Positions 23,420 through 36,746 of a stretch of DNA of 64,000 nt are shown piece after piece. The DNA lies in NCBI GenBank assembly GCA_963854835.1, contig OY978526.1, positions 64,271,765-64,335,764 of the forward strand, written 5' to 3'. Position 1 is the stretch's first letter, and each line of letters opens with the position of its first letter. The notes beneath the pieces were generated by a model. It ran no database searches. It had not been told where the DNA came from and saw only the letters and a list, made by a program, of their open reading frames with translations. Origin of the DNA: Megamerina dolium. Taxonomy: Eukaryota > Arthropoda > Insecta > Diptera > Megamerinidae. The position numbers and the translations under genes were made by a program.

Positions 23420-24517
23420 CGAGGGCGGTCCCAGAACTAAATATAGGCATACAGATGGCGGCAGTAGTTTGAAAATGAAAAAAAAAGGTCTTCGTTCAAC
23501 GAATATTAAATCCGAACTAGATTCTACTCGGAAGGAGTCTGCTTCTGCGTTTACGACCATAAAATATTGGGTGCAGAGTTTAAACGAGGTCGTACGAGCT
23601 GCAAAGAGGAACACCGTAGCGGTCGACGAATTGAGATGGCCACGACAGAAACGGTTAATAAAATCCCCAAAATGGTATTGGATGATCGCAGGGTGAAGAT
23701 GTGTGAGCTAGGTGAAATTACAGGCATTTCAAAAAGTGCTATACATCGTATATTGACCGAAAATTTGTAGAAGAAAAACTGTGTGCAAGATGGGTGCCAC
23801 GTTTGCTCACAATAGACCAAGAACAACGTCGTGAAGATGTTTCTATTGTTTGTTTGGCGATGTTTCACAGTAATAAAGCCGAGTTTGGACCCATGGATGA
23901 GGCATGGGTCCACCATTTCACACCTGAGGCAAAGGAGCAGTCAAAACAGTGGACCAAAAGGGGGAATTGTGTCCAAAGAAGGCGAAGACAGTTCCATCTG
24001 CTGGCAAGGTTATGGAATCTGTTTTTCGGGACGCACTTGGGATAATTTTTATTGATTATCTGCAAAATGGAAAAACAATCAACGGCGAGTTGCAGCGTTT
24101 AAGTGATAAAATTAAAGAAAATGCCGCATTTGGCGAAAAAGAAAGTGTTGTTTCATCAAGGCAATGCACCAGGTCACACATCCGCTATTGCTGTGGCCAA
24201 AATCAAATTAGTTAAAGCTCGAATTGCTTCAGCACGCACCTTATTCGCCAGATTTAGCTCCTTCGGATTATTTTCTATTTCCAAATTTGAAAAAATGGCT
24301 TGGTGGTAGAAGATTTGCAAACAATGAAGACGTGAAGTCTGCGGTAGATGGATATTTTAATGAGCTAGAGAGTTCATACTATAAACAGGGTATCGAAGCT
24401 ATAGAATACCGCTGGGAAAAGTGTATAGAGCTAAAAGGAGATTATGTTAAGAAATAATGAAAAATTTTCCCAAATTTGGTTTTCTTTGTTAGGTCGGGTA
24501 GTACTGGGACCGACCTG
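23420..24517 (+). mobile_element. mariner element, inactive
   Basis: TA is present directly outside both ends (23418-23419 and 24518-24519). The 5' end CGAGGGCGGTCCCAGAACTA matches the reverse complement of the 3' end (CAGGTCGGTCCCAGTACTA) with one indel and few mismatches. The length of 1098 bp is shorter than the usual 1.25-1.3 kb, so some internal sequence is lost, mainly in the 5' UTR and N-terminus. The transposase frame is broken several times. Confidence 0.9.
23469..24457 (+). pseudogene. mariner transposase, frame-broken
   Basis: Pieces in changing frames cover most of a mariner transposase. The HTH region is at 23567-23770 (GRTSCKEEHRSGRR, MVLDDRRVKMCELGEITGIS, IHRILTE). Next come MDEAWVHHFTPEAKEQSKQW (first catalytic Asp region, about 23893), DALGIIFIDYLQNGKTI, LFHQGNAPGHTS (about 24150) and HAPYSPDLAPSDYFLFPNLK (third Asp). 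The end is WEKCIELKGDYV at 24457, like the irritans group. The second catalytic Asp of the HQDNAP-type motif is replaced by Gly. With the frameshifts near 23620, 23770, 24040 and 24215 this is a fossil. Confidence 0.9.
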
Positions 24518-27500
24518 TATGTGCAAGTATCTTTGAAAATCAGTGCCTTTGAATGTAAACTACGCCCATCTTTTATGCAAATATATTTTTCTAAAGCATA
24601 TTTGTCCCTCTGTCATACTGCAGGGTATCTAAGCGTCGGTATTACCGCAGATAATCCAAAATGTACATATTTATAATAAATTTTTTATGGGAATAATGTT
24701 CCAGCATTTAATGCTATTTATTTTGTTTTCTTTCAACTTTTTATTGGCATTGATTAATGCAATATGCAACAAATGTTAATGTTGATACAAAATTAATTAG
24801 TATCATTTATAAATCACATAATTTTTAATTATAATTTTATATTAATTTTAATAATATTGTTAACATTTTTTGTTCATTTAATATTGACTTTTAATTAATA
24901 AATTATTTATTTACTCAATGTGAATTATCTGCAAGCATTTCACAGACGTGTGTTTGGTATAAATCGTACACTGAATTAATGATATGTTAAAGTAAATAAT
25001 TTTCATTTATATATTTATATGGTCTCTTATTTTATGTTCACTTATATTGATTGAATTCATTATCTCAATGGAGATCACTTTATTTTCTACTACTTCACCT
25101 ATGCATTTATCATATCATCACTTTAACTTTAAAATCAAATTTTTTCGCTTTGATTTTTTTTAATTTGGTTTGCCAGCCACCCCCTTCAACATATTTGCTT
25201 TATAAACTTGAATTTCATACATCAATTGTGCCAAGTAGGACACTATGTTGGCATTCGTTTATTTGTATATTATAGCATACAAAGCACACATACACATATA
25301 GTTATACTTTATAAAAACTGACTGAAAAGAATGTTCATTTCACACTACAATGCACACTAATACAGTCAGTGAAAAGATTATGATGAGAACGGAAAAGAAG
25401 AAAAAGTGGACAAAGAAAAATGCATATAAATGATTATCCTTGTTGAATACTGAATATGTGTTGTTGCTATTGCAGCCATGTGCCACTGTCATTGCTATCA
25501 TTACTACTATTACTCAGTAGAGTACAATCTACATTCATATACAGAGACACAATAGTTGTTGTTGTTTTTCTGCAAATTATAACATTTTAAGTCGGACTGT
25601 GTGATATTTTGCCGCACTTGATTATATTACGTTTCACAGTTTAATCCCCTCCTAGATATTTGTATGTGACATTATTTATTTGTCTTCTGTACTTTATTAA
25701 CAATATCGTGATTTACGCGACTAAATACAACGGTTTATTGTTAACTTTCCACTGATGCGAAAATTATTTACGAATAGCCACGTTTCCATACCATAATGAT
25801 ATAAAATGTGTTTTATTACCGACTTTACACAATTTGTTATTTAAATGTATGTAAATACGAGTATATACATCAACTAGCATGTATATATGTTCATTATCGT
25901 GGATAGTGTATCCCTTTTCGGGTTGTTATGTCAATATTACTTTTACACTCATTACATATCTATGTGTGTTTACAAACAACATTCATTATTGTTGTTTGGG
26001 CTGTTTGCTTTTGGCACCATAAAATTTCGTACTAATATGTACAATGGCTAAAATGTCTCATGACATTACTAATACATATAAATGAGTTATCACACTACCA
26101 TAATCTACCTCTACACATTGTTTATTAACACCACGGACTGTCGACGTAAATGTAAAGTATCCACATGCACACACATAAAAACGCTGTCACATATTCACAT
26201 CCGATTTAATGTTAACGAAGCCTTACGCACACACATACTTCACTGCTATAGTCATCATCATGTCATTATTGTACTAACGACGCGTTTGCTGTTGCGACAT
26301 TAAAATGACACACGAATGATATGATGACCATTGTTGTGTTACTTTGATTTGATTGCGTTCACTACGTTAAGCTTTAAGCGTATGTTAACAGATTCGTATT
26401 CGCATGTTCGTATTTAAAAAGTCTGACTCGTGTAACGACAAATATATCTTAATGCTTGTCCTTACACGAACATTGCACAATTTCAACTAAACTATATGAA
26501 ATTATTCACATGAAGCTTTTGTAAAACATTTCTAGCATATACGCCCCTTTTTTAGCGTTTCTGTCTCATTCCTGTTCGTAAATGAACATATGTGAATGAA
26601 TTGAATCTGTACTGCCATGAATAGCAATAATATAGCATCTAGTCAAGAATCACAATGCGCACACAGCATCTTGGCATGTGTTTCGTTTTTGGTGTCATTT
26701 GGTATAATATAATGGAATGTTTCAATTCGTGATTATTTCTATATCGTTTCACAGGATATTCTTCGTTTTCACTATAATCAGTCGCTCATATTTGTGAACT
26801 GTTCTAATGCCATTTTATTACAATTTCTCCAATGCACATCAAATATACATGTTTTTTATCCGGCCTCTCACAAGCTTGTACCATGTTTATCGTAGTCAAC
26901 CGCTCCAATGTAAACTGTTCCCATTTGTTAAGGGTAACTTTTGATTTATGCTAATCTCCTACAAACATGTACTATACATTTCGTGTTCCAATTCCATTCA
27001 ATTATTAATTCTCCGATTTACGGATAATATGATTTTATCCGTCATATAGTCTATTTCGTAAAATGTCACTCTCTTCAGTAATAGACGCCTCTAAAATTAC
27101 TGTTCTCATGTACAAAAGCTCTTTCAAATTTGAATTTCTCCTTTGCAATTTTATGACAATTTCTCAATTTCTCAATTTCTCAACTTTTACAATAGTACCG
27201 GAACACTTTCTCCACTCTTTCAGTATTATTGCAAACTAGATTTCAAAAATATCGAACAAAAAATGTATTAATTAGATTAGAATTGCTTTGTTATAAATTT
27301 TATTTCCATAAAAAAAAATTCGTCATTATTGCAAAATTTGTTCCCCATTAATGGAGCACACAATTATAACAGCACTTCATTTTTGGCGCAATATTAAAGT
27401 TCTCACTATAACCGCCTGTCAGCTGTTCTCATTTGTAAAGCTCTCCGCAAATGTCTTCTCCTCTTCTTACACACAAACATATAAAATATTTTTTCTTATA

Positions 27501-28306
27501 ATTTCTCCAAATCATTTCAAATTCTATTTATCCGTCATGCTATCCCGTTTCACTATCTGTTACCAATTGTATATAAAGCTTTTTAAATTTATGCTCTCAA
27601 TTTATTTTTATATATATTTCCTTCTTTGATTTACCTACATTTATTTATTGTTCCACTTTTATAAAATTAACATTCATCACAATAAAATGTCTGTTTTTTT
27701 TTATTATTCGCTTTTCAAATGAGGCAGTGCAGTGAAAGTAGTATTTGTGCTACTCGTAGTAAATAAAATAAGATATGTACATATGTATGGATGACTGTCC
27801 TTGCGGCTTTGCATTGCATAGAATTTATGAATTTAAATCGTCAAATATTGTTACAAAGTCAATCGAATTACGGACATTATACTGCACTACGAGTTTATTC
27901 AAACAATTTTTTATTCTTCTGCTTTTAGCATTGCCTTACGGCATTACGTTTTCTACTTCCTCTTAAAAGAATTTGGTTTTTTTTCTGCCTTTGTCCTACG
28001 TTGATCTGAGTTTATTGCTCACGTAGCATTTTTCCTATATACTATTTGCAGTTACCGTTTATTTTTGCTTTATTTTCTTTCTCTTCTTATTGCACTCATT
28101 GCTATGCAAGATGCATTCTGCATGAGAATGTTGAGGATGATGATTATGTTCATAATGTTAATGATGACGAAGATAAAGATGGTGATGATGGTGCGAATGA
28201 TGAGTTAAAGGATAATTATGGTATTAGTGGTGATGTTTACATTTATTTATTTGTACGTTCATACTAATGACAGATTTACCGATGACAATTACGCTGATAA
28301 TATTGG

Positions 28307-28307
<1 letters not shown>

Positions 28308-28340
<33 letters not shown>
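28308..28340. repeat. (GAT)n microsatellite
   Basis: Eleven consecutive GAT triplets. Confidence 0.9.
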
Positions 28341-29555
28341 AACAGCAATCTTGAACAAGAACTAATTTTATTCTTTTACGAATAAGCTGTATGAATTTAT
28401 ATTCTAGTACAAAAGCGTAGAATAAAAATTAGACATTGTAAAATTATCTTTAGAAAATTGAAAAAATTATTTTCGTCTTTCGTATTGCTCCAAGTGAACA
28501 TGTTCGATTTGTAAATTAAAACCAACACCATAAAGTGTTCCATTCAGTAAGTACTATCTTATGATATGTGCTATTTTCTTCATATTTGATTTGAAGCCAA
28601 GTCACAAAGATGAAGAGTAATGCTAAAATCATAAATAAATCATAAGTGAAATAGAAGTGCCGGTCGGATAAAACATAATAAACATGAATTTTAAAATTAT
28701 ATACGACATAGGTGATATTTGCTATTTGCTGAAGAGGAGGAATGAGAAGATGGGAAAATGTCTCCTTCTGCAATAAATAATTATTATAATAATTATTATA
28801 ATATGGGGTAAAGATATTTAGGAAACAATTTCCATATACTAACGCCGGAAGATATCTTAGCATAACGTTAAATGAGCACTAACGGCAATCGATCGGTTTT
28901 ATTAATCAAATTAATAGACTAAAAGTGGATATATTTATTTCAATTCTAAGCTTTCCTGCAAATCAAATGTGCCTTAAAATAAAGATAAATTCCATCAGTA
29001 TTGAAGCTTAATTTGTTAATTTATCAACAATTCCTGAAGCGTACATTGGAAATCAATACACCCATAGGTATAGTGAAAATATTATGTTATATCTGAATCA
29101 AAGATCACATCTACGATTTATTGTCAACATCATATTATTGCTGAGAATATGAAAAACAAAGCATTAGCCCGTGAAATGTGTCTGTGTTAACAACGTTCTC
29201 AATACTACCACTCTAACATGAGTACTACTCCAACACAGCAATAATTGAACAATTATTCCATTAAAAAGTCTTTTAGAACTACTTAAGTACATTTTATATA
29301 AAAAATAATTGTAATAAAAACAAGTAAAATGGTCCTTCTAAATGCTCCCTCCTCACATTGAAACCACTAATTTTTACTGGATTTCATGAAATACTTATAT
29401 TGTAAAAATTTCTTTATTAAACCCCTATGTATCTGTTATTAAATTTCATTAAAGTTAATACTGTAGTAAAAAAAACTGCAACTAAAATCATTTAAAATCA
29501 TATTAAAGCCAATGTTATAAAAAAATTTTATGCTGATGCTGATGTTTACGATGAC

Positions 29556-29583
29556 GATGATGATGATGATGATGATGATGATG
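29556..29583. repeat. (GAT)n microsatellite
   Basis: A run of GAT triplets preceded by imperfect GAT/GCT triplets from about 29531. Confidence 0.85.
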
Positions 29584-31548
29584 ACTATCATGATAGTGAT
29601 GAAATATTTCATTTTTTAAATAAAACCGTACATATATAAACATATATATTATGTATAATCAACTAAATGAACTCTATATATTCAAGTATGTGCTTCCATT
29701 CAAACAAATAAATATGTATGTATGTAGCTACATATGTATAACACCGACACAGATTACATTGACTACATATACAAGTACTATTGCATTGCTGAATGCTTTA
29801 CCCACATACTCGTACACATTCCCAATCATTTGTGTCTCTATTTTTGTTTTGGTATCGACTTTGCGTGGCATCATTAAAAAACAACACCCTGTTTTGTATA
29901 CATATAACATATGTAAGTCTACTCGTGTTGTGCCAAACAATTACGAAATTTGTCTCTGTTATGCGAGATAAACGAATACTTCGTAGCATCGTATATAAAA
30001 TATACTTGTAGATATAGAACATGTACGTATGTATGTGAAGAGGAAACATGAGAATTGCAATAAAATACTCTTACTTCCTATCTGCATTGTTCCCTATATC
30101 GTAGAATATGGTTTTTTGATTTGTTCTAAAGAAATGAAACAAAAAAATGCACGTTTCCTTTGGGATGATTTGATTTAAATTAATGATCTTTTATATATAT
30201 AATACATATAATGTGAACTATTCAAATATATTGGCCATGCAGTTAAAAATGGAGCCCAGAGTCATATGAGTTTTAATGTCGATTGCACATATCGGTGGCA
30301 TCGCTTCGATAATGAAATCGAAAACGACATATGGTGGTAGATTCGAAAATGAAAAAGGGGCATTTTAAACAGACTGAAATAAGTAAACTTAAAGGGTCAG
30401 AAAGAAGAAATTCCATTCAACAAAGTGGTTAAAATTCTGTGAATACATGGAAAATGATATAGAATACAATAGAACTTTCAGCAAACAATGAATGGGATTA
30501 TTATTATTATCACTATTATGAGAGAATAATGTACTGCGACCTATTTAAGTCTATTTTTTTTCGATTGATTTCACTATATGATGAGCCAGTAGCAAATAAA
30601 TTAAGTGCACTGACACCGTCAAAAGTTAAGTTAGAAAAAACAATAAGTACATAAATAATTGTTGCAGCAATACGACATTTTTATATAATTCTTTTTATTA
30701 CTTTTATTTCATACATACACACAATCGTTTCCACAATTTGTCAACCACCAAATGAATGCCTGCAATAAGCTGATGGTACGAACTCACCATTCTCACAATT
30801 GATTTAGTAAAGTTACAACATTTTGTAATGTTTTCATTTTTATTGTTGTTGGTGTTAATGTTGCTATTTTTTGTTGTTGTTGTTGATACTGTTGATCATT
30901 GTTGTTGCCGCTGCCGTTTTGTAATAACAATACACTAAATGGTGAGTACATAACTTATATGTACCCACAGATATGCTCGTACATCTGTGTAAATGCAAAA
31001 CCATTGTTGGAATTGTTGAATTTATAATAATGATGATGATGATCATGACGATGATATCATTTGTTGAAGCAACTGTAGATGAAGTGGAGTTGTGTTGAAT
31101 ACCTATTGTTGTTGCTGACTCTATACTTTATATGTAGTATTTGAGTGTATCTATATGTATAAATCGCTGAGCTATTACCTTTCCACTGAGGTAAGTGCAC
31201 TCTTATGCAAGTTTTATGTGATATCCTCTTAACAACACAAACGCAATACACAATATGTGTGTGTGTGTATATATCGTACATACTTGAGTATTTGCACACA
31301 TTTAAACACTTTCAGGTAGAACATACATATGTACACATATACATATGTATTTATATATGGATATATACATATGAAGTGAGAAAATATTATAGTAAAAGAA
31401 GAGAATCGCTGTTTACATTTCAAGTGAGTTTATATGTATAGCTATAGCATTGTTATCGTAATGTTACTCAAGCTGTTGAGCATGCCATTGAAGTTTTTCG
31501 CAGTTCTTGCACTTTATAATGGTACCTGCTGAAATGAAATACCATTAA

Positions 31549-32870
<1,322 letters not shown>

Positions 32871-33861
32871 AAATTGTGTATTTGATGACGGGAGCGTACC
32901 CTAAATGTGGGAACACTTGGTGGTGATTGGTGTGGACCCGGAGTCGTTAAAAGTTATACGGTCTCGGTTTGGAATGCGTTTTTATCTGGACCATGGGCGC
33001 GTACTCGTTACGCCTCTTGATTCGGATGAAGGCAAGGCGAAAAATAAGTAATTGCTGTCTATGAACAATTCATCATTCAGCATTACTTTCTCGCAAATTA
33101 ACGTGCAGCACATCAAATCGGCTACTGCCCTTTTATACAGTATGTATGTTAAACTGCAGACGAAGCCTGAAATATGATATTTAGAATACAGGAACCAGGG
33201 ATGCATGCGAGGTGCTTGTGTGACTTAGGAGGAAATAATTGGGGTTCTACGCTTCATGCAGAAGTGGAGGCTCGTTCACGTTCGTACATCATAATGCCGC
33301 ATGTGGTTGACTGCACGGTCTTAAGGCAGTTTTGACGTAGTTGCAATCAAAATAAAATACCGCAATATGGAAAGTGTAGTTGAAACTGTACTGGTTTCCG
33401 CTTCCTTTTCATATGCTGCCTTAGCGCCACCGCCACCCAAAGAATTGGCCAACGTTCTGCTATTTGCGGAATCCAATATTTAGCGGAATCCGGACTAATA
33501 AGTGGATGTGATGCGAATTCACAGAACAATATCTGGGGAAGCAGTAAATTTCTGGACTACTTACTGGCTCAAGGACTAGTCATATATAATGATGGCAACA
33601 GCCTGACTTTTGTGACTGACAGGAGACAGGAAGTCATAGATTTGACTTTCTCAAATAGCTTGATAGCATAGAAGATCAGTGGTTGGCGAGTCCTAGAAGA
33701 TAACTCCTTGTCGGACCACCACTGTATAGAGTTTCGGCTTGCGCTTGAACTTGATGTAGCTCCTGCAGATCGGAACCCACGTAGGGTCGATTGGACACGA
33801 TATTGTAGTCTTGTCGAAGAAAGGATTAGCTTCACTCCTAAGCTCCAGACCACACAATATA
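32871..33861 (+). mobile_element. LOA/R1-type LINE copy A, left part
   Basis: It aligns to copy B at 45665-46545. The end of ORF1 is near 33045 (VDPE..KVMRSR-like, then the 'ggcgaaaaataagtaattg' junction). The endonuclease start follows ('cattactttctcgcaaattaacgtgcagcacatcaaatcggctactg'), with later endonuclease pieces DYLLAQGLVIYN, SLTFVTDRRQEVIDLTFS, and ISGWRVLEDNSLSDHHC at about 33660-33735. The frame is broken many times. The sequence is cut at TATA by the Gypsy-like element and resumes at 39981. Confidence 0.8.
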
Positions 33862-34150
33862 TGTAGGATGGACCTTTTAAACAAAACACGAAACGAGATA
33901 ATTGTCTTTACTTCACCTTTTATTAGAATTCAGTAATTTACTTAAAACTAAGAACTATTTGTTAGAGTATATTAAGTGTTAGCGAATACAATCGCGTACA
34001 TGCGTAGCAGTTTGAAGACTGTCCGTTTTATCGTTTGTCTTTTTCCTCTTTGTCTTTCGTATGTCAGGGTTGCAAGTGAAAGTATGTAAGTAAGGGTTGC
34101 TTAATGGCACTGTTTAGTAATTACGTCCACTGCGGGTTGCTCGTCCCACA
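33862..34150 (-). repeat. 3' LTR of the Gypsy-like element
   Basis: 289 bp starting TGTAGGATGG and ending CTCGTCCCACA on the plus strand (TG..CA ends on either strand). One mismatch to the other LTR (A at 34009). The pol frame ends 37 bp inside it. No clean polypurine tract adjoins it; the bases at 34151-34179 are coding. Confidence 0.95.
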
Positions 34151-35718
34151 TTCGGCCATCCTGCGTTTTCATTCGGCCCGAATGAAGGGTTCCATTTTTT
34201 CATGAACTCGGCGATGGTTGTCGTGCGTCCAGGCCCTTCATGGTCTCCAACTTTCGCAACTTCATATCGACCGTGTTCCATCTTTTTTACAATTTTGTAT
34301 GGACCAAAATATTTTTCCTTTAGTTTTAACCCGGAGCCATATTGCGTTCGTTTGATCGCTACTAGTTCATTTACGTCGTACATTATTTCGGCTTTACGAC
34401 GAGAGTTAAACGTTTTGCGGTTTTCACGCTGAATTATTTCGATATTTTCTTGCGCTTGCTGGCGCGTATTTTCACGATCTTCGTCTAATGATTCTATCGC
34501 AACATCGTCTAAAAGTTCTTGAAGCTCTGGCATCGCGGTAATCCGCATCTCTAATCCGGTAAGTATCCTGAACGGGGTCATTTTAGTACTTCGGGGTGGA
34601 GTATTGTTGATCAGCTGCTGAACTCGATCCACGTGCTTGTACCAGTTCGCTGGATTTTCGCTACATAATTTTGACAACATAGGCACTACGACTTTATGCA
34701 TACGCTCCACCTGCCCATTTCCGCGCGGAACTCCTGTGGCTATTAATAGGTGTTGAATGCCTTCGCCCTCGCAGTATTCTCTAAATATGTTCGACGTAAA
34801 AGCTGCACCTCTGTCACTAATTATACGCGCTGGATTACCAAATACTGCAGCTTGTTTCCTAAGCTTCTCCACTACTGCCTCAGCTCCTGTATTTCTGGTG
34901 GGGTACAAACACACAAACTTAGAGAAAGCGTCTACAACTACCAATATGTAATTATAAGATTTGCGGGTGTTTTCCATTGGTCCCACGTGGTCAATGTGAA
35001 AAGTGCCTAGAGGTTTTCCTTCTTTACTTATAGGATTGAGGAAACCTTCTTTTTTCCCAGTCTTATTTTCGTGAACGATACACTCAATACAGCTTCGGAC
35101 TATATTCGCGACTTTAGCATTCAGTTGCGGTATGTAAAATGACTTTTCGACAGCGTCTTGCGTCTTTTTTATTGAAAAATGTCCTTGTTTATGAGCCATG
35201 CGAATTATCTCCTCCTCCATTAAAGCAGGTACAACGATAAGTTCCTTGATGGGATTTTTGTGTAAGACGTCGCGCTTCATATAAAAATCTTCGTAGCTGT
35301 TTGTTTCGAGGATTTTACGGACAGCTTTAACCCAGTCATCGGTCTCTTGTGCTTGCTTTAGCCTATGGTTCAGCGAATCCTCCAACATAAGACATGAAAC
35401 TCTGCTTAACGCGTCGACATGTTTCATCTTTGTTCCACTACGATGTTCTGTTTCGAAATCGTAATCTTGCAGGAACATTGCCCAACGGGATACGCGAAGA
35501 GGAACATCTTTCTTTTTTGATGTCATAGTGAACGCGTTGCAGTCCGTAACGATTTTAAATTTTATTCCCATTAGGTACACTCTCCATTTCTTTAGTGCTT
35601 CAACAATGGCCAGCACCTCTAACTCATAGGAGTGATATTTTTCTTCGTTCGGCTTTGTTTTCCGACTCATGTATTGTACCGGATGGAATTGTTGATCGTC
35701 GCTGTTTTTCTGCAGCAA
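34114..35718 (-). pseudogene. Pol segment: RNase H and integrase
   Basis: 534 residues in one open frame. RNase H C-terminal part is about residues 1-105, with KFKIVTDCNAF and HVDALSR. The integrase zinc finger is H176, H180, C210, C213. The integrase core has D243 in FHIDHVGP, D302 in IISDRGAAF and E338 in GNGQVER (35 residues between the last two, the DD35E spacing). Afterwards come a coiled-coil-like Arg/Glu segment (about 405-445) and a GPY/F-like KYFGPYKIVKK. It ends NVGRATRSGRNY inside the 3' LTR. It is separated from RT by an in-frame TAA at 35740-35742, so it is listed as broken. Confidence 0.9.
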
Positions 35719-35739
35719 TACAACACCGTATCCGAATTG

Positions 35740-36240
35740 TTAAGCATCTGTGTGTACTTCCGTTAATGCCTTTGGGTCGTATAGTTTCAAAACTGGTGAA
35801 GTAATTAGTGCAGATTTTAGTTGTTGAAACGCAGTCAATTGCTCGTCTTGTAGTTTAAAACGTACATCTGTCCGCAACAAATCTGACAATGGCTTTGCAA
35901 TTGTGGCGTAGCCTTCAACGAATCTCCTGAAGTATGAAGTGAGTCCTAGAAACCGTTGCATTGTTTTTCTATCATTAGGTAACGGAAACTTCTTAATTGC
36001 GCTTATTTTAGCTTCAGATGGTTTTATTGAACCATTTTCAATAACGTAACCCAGGAACTCTACTTTCCGCATTAAAAACTGACACTTCTTCCATTTGATA
36101 TTCAATCCGCTCTTCGCTGCTGCCTGCAACACCATATTTAACTTATGAACGCCTTCGATTTCATCCTTGGAGGGAATTATCAAATCGTCCATGTAAGCTA
36201 CCACCGTTCCAGCTTCGATAAGATCTCTCAACACAGCCAA
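35740..36240 (-). pseudogene. Pol segment: RT palm, connection and RNase H start
   Basis: 166 residues starting just after a frame change within RT. It contains the catalytic VAYMDDLIIPS, LNIKWKKCQFL, VEFLGYVIENGSIKPS and FLGLTSYFRRFV, the usual Ty3/Gypsy RT C-terminal motifs, then LYDPKALTEVHTDA at the start of RNase H. A TAA codon then ends the frame. Confidence 0.9.
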
Positions 36241-36728
36241 TATGTATCTTGAGAAAACTGCTGGTGAGTTAAAATGCCAAACGGTACGTAGAGAAACTCG
36301 TATTGTCCGCGGTGAGTTACGAAAGCGGTGTATTTCCTAGAATTTTCCTCAACTGGTACATGAAAAAACCCGTTAGTCAAGTCAAGCGTCGTGAAAACAT
36401 TCGCGCCTAGCAGCTGTTCGATGACGTCGTCCATTATAGGCATTGGAAAGTTATCCCTAACGATTTTTTCATTCAAACGCCGATAATCGCAACAGAGCCT
36501 TTTTCCACCATCCTTCTTCGAAACAAGCACAACAGGTGATGCATACTCAGATGTGCTTGGTTTAATGACCTCATCCTTTAGCCACTGAGTAACTTGCTCG
36601 TCCACAAAGCATCTATCGGCATATGACATTCGCCGCGGTCGCTGATAAACAGGATTGTCATCGGTTAATAGAATTTTCATTTCTACAGGCGACTCTCTTC
36701 TCTTTATCGGATTGTAGGTTTCCACCAT
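36228..36728 (-). pseudogene. Pol segment: RT fingers and palm
   Basis: RT N-terminal motifs in order: PRRMSYADRCFVDEQV, EVIKPSTSEYASPVVLVSKK, LCCDYRRLNEKIV, FTTLDLTNGFFHVPV, YTAFVTHRGQYEFLYVPFG. The frame is lost by a one-base shift near 36263-36280, just before the expected SP-x-VF motif. That motif is still visible in the next frame. Upstream, the frame is continuous with gag-protease except for one TGA. Confidence 0.9.
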
Positions 36729-36746
36729 TTTTCGGATTTCCGCTGC

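Noticed and set aside
28046..28267. Secreted Asp-rich protein (hydrophobic start, then acidic repeat)
   Set aside because: The frame begins at TTG, not ATG, and the acidic part is a GAT-type triplet expansion.
28516..28863. 115-codon minus-strand open frame
   Set aside because: Starts with ATG but is hydrophobic and Tyr/Asn/Ile-rich as expected from AT-rich DNA, with no domain, splice signal or repeat support.
29651..29971. 106-codon plus-strand open frame
   Set aside because: Composition reflects AT-rich microsatellite-like sequence; overlapping open frames on the other strand are equally long.
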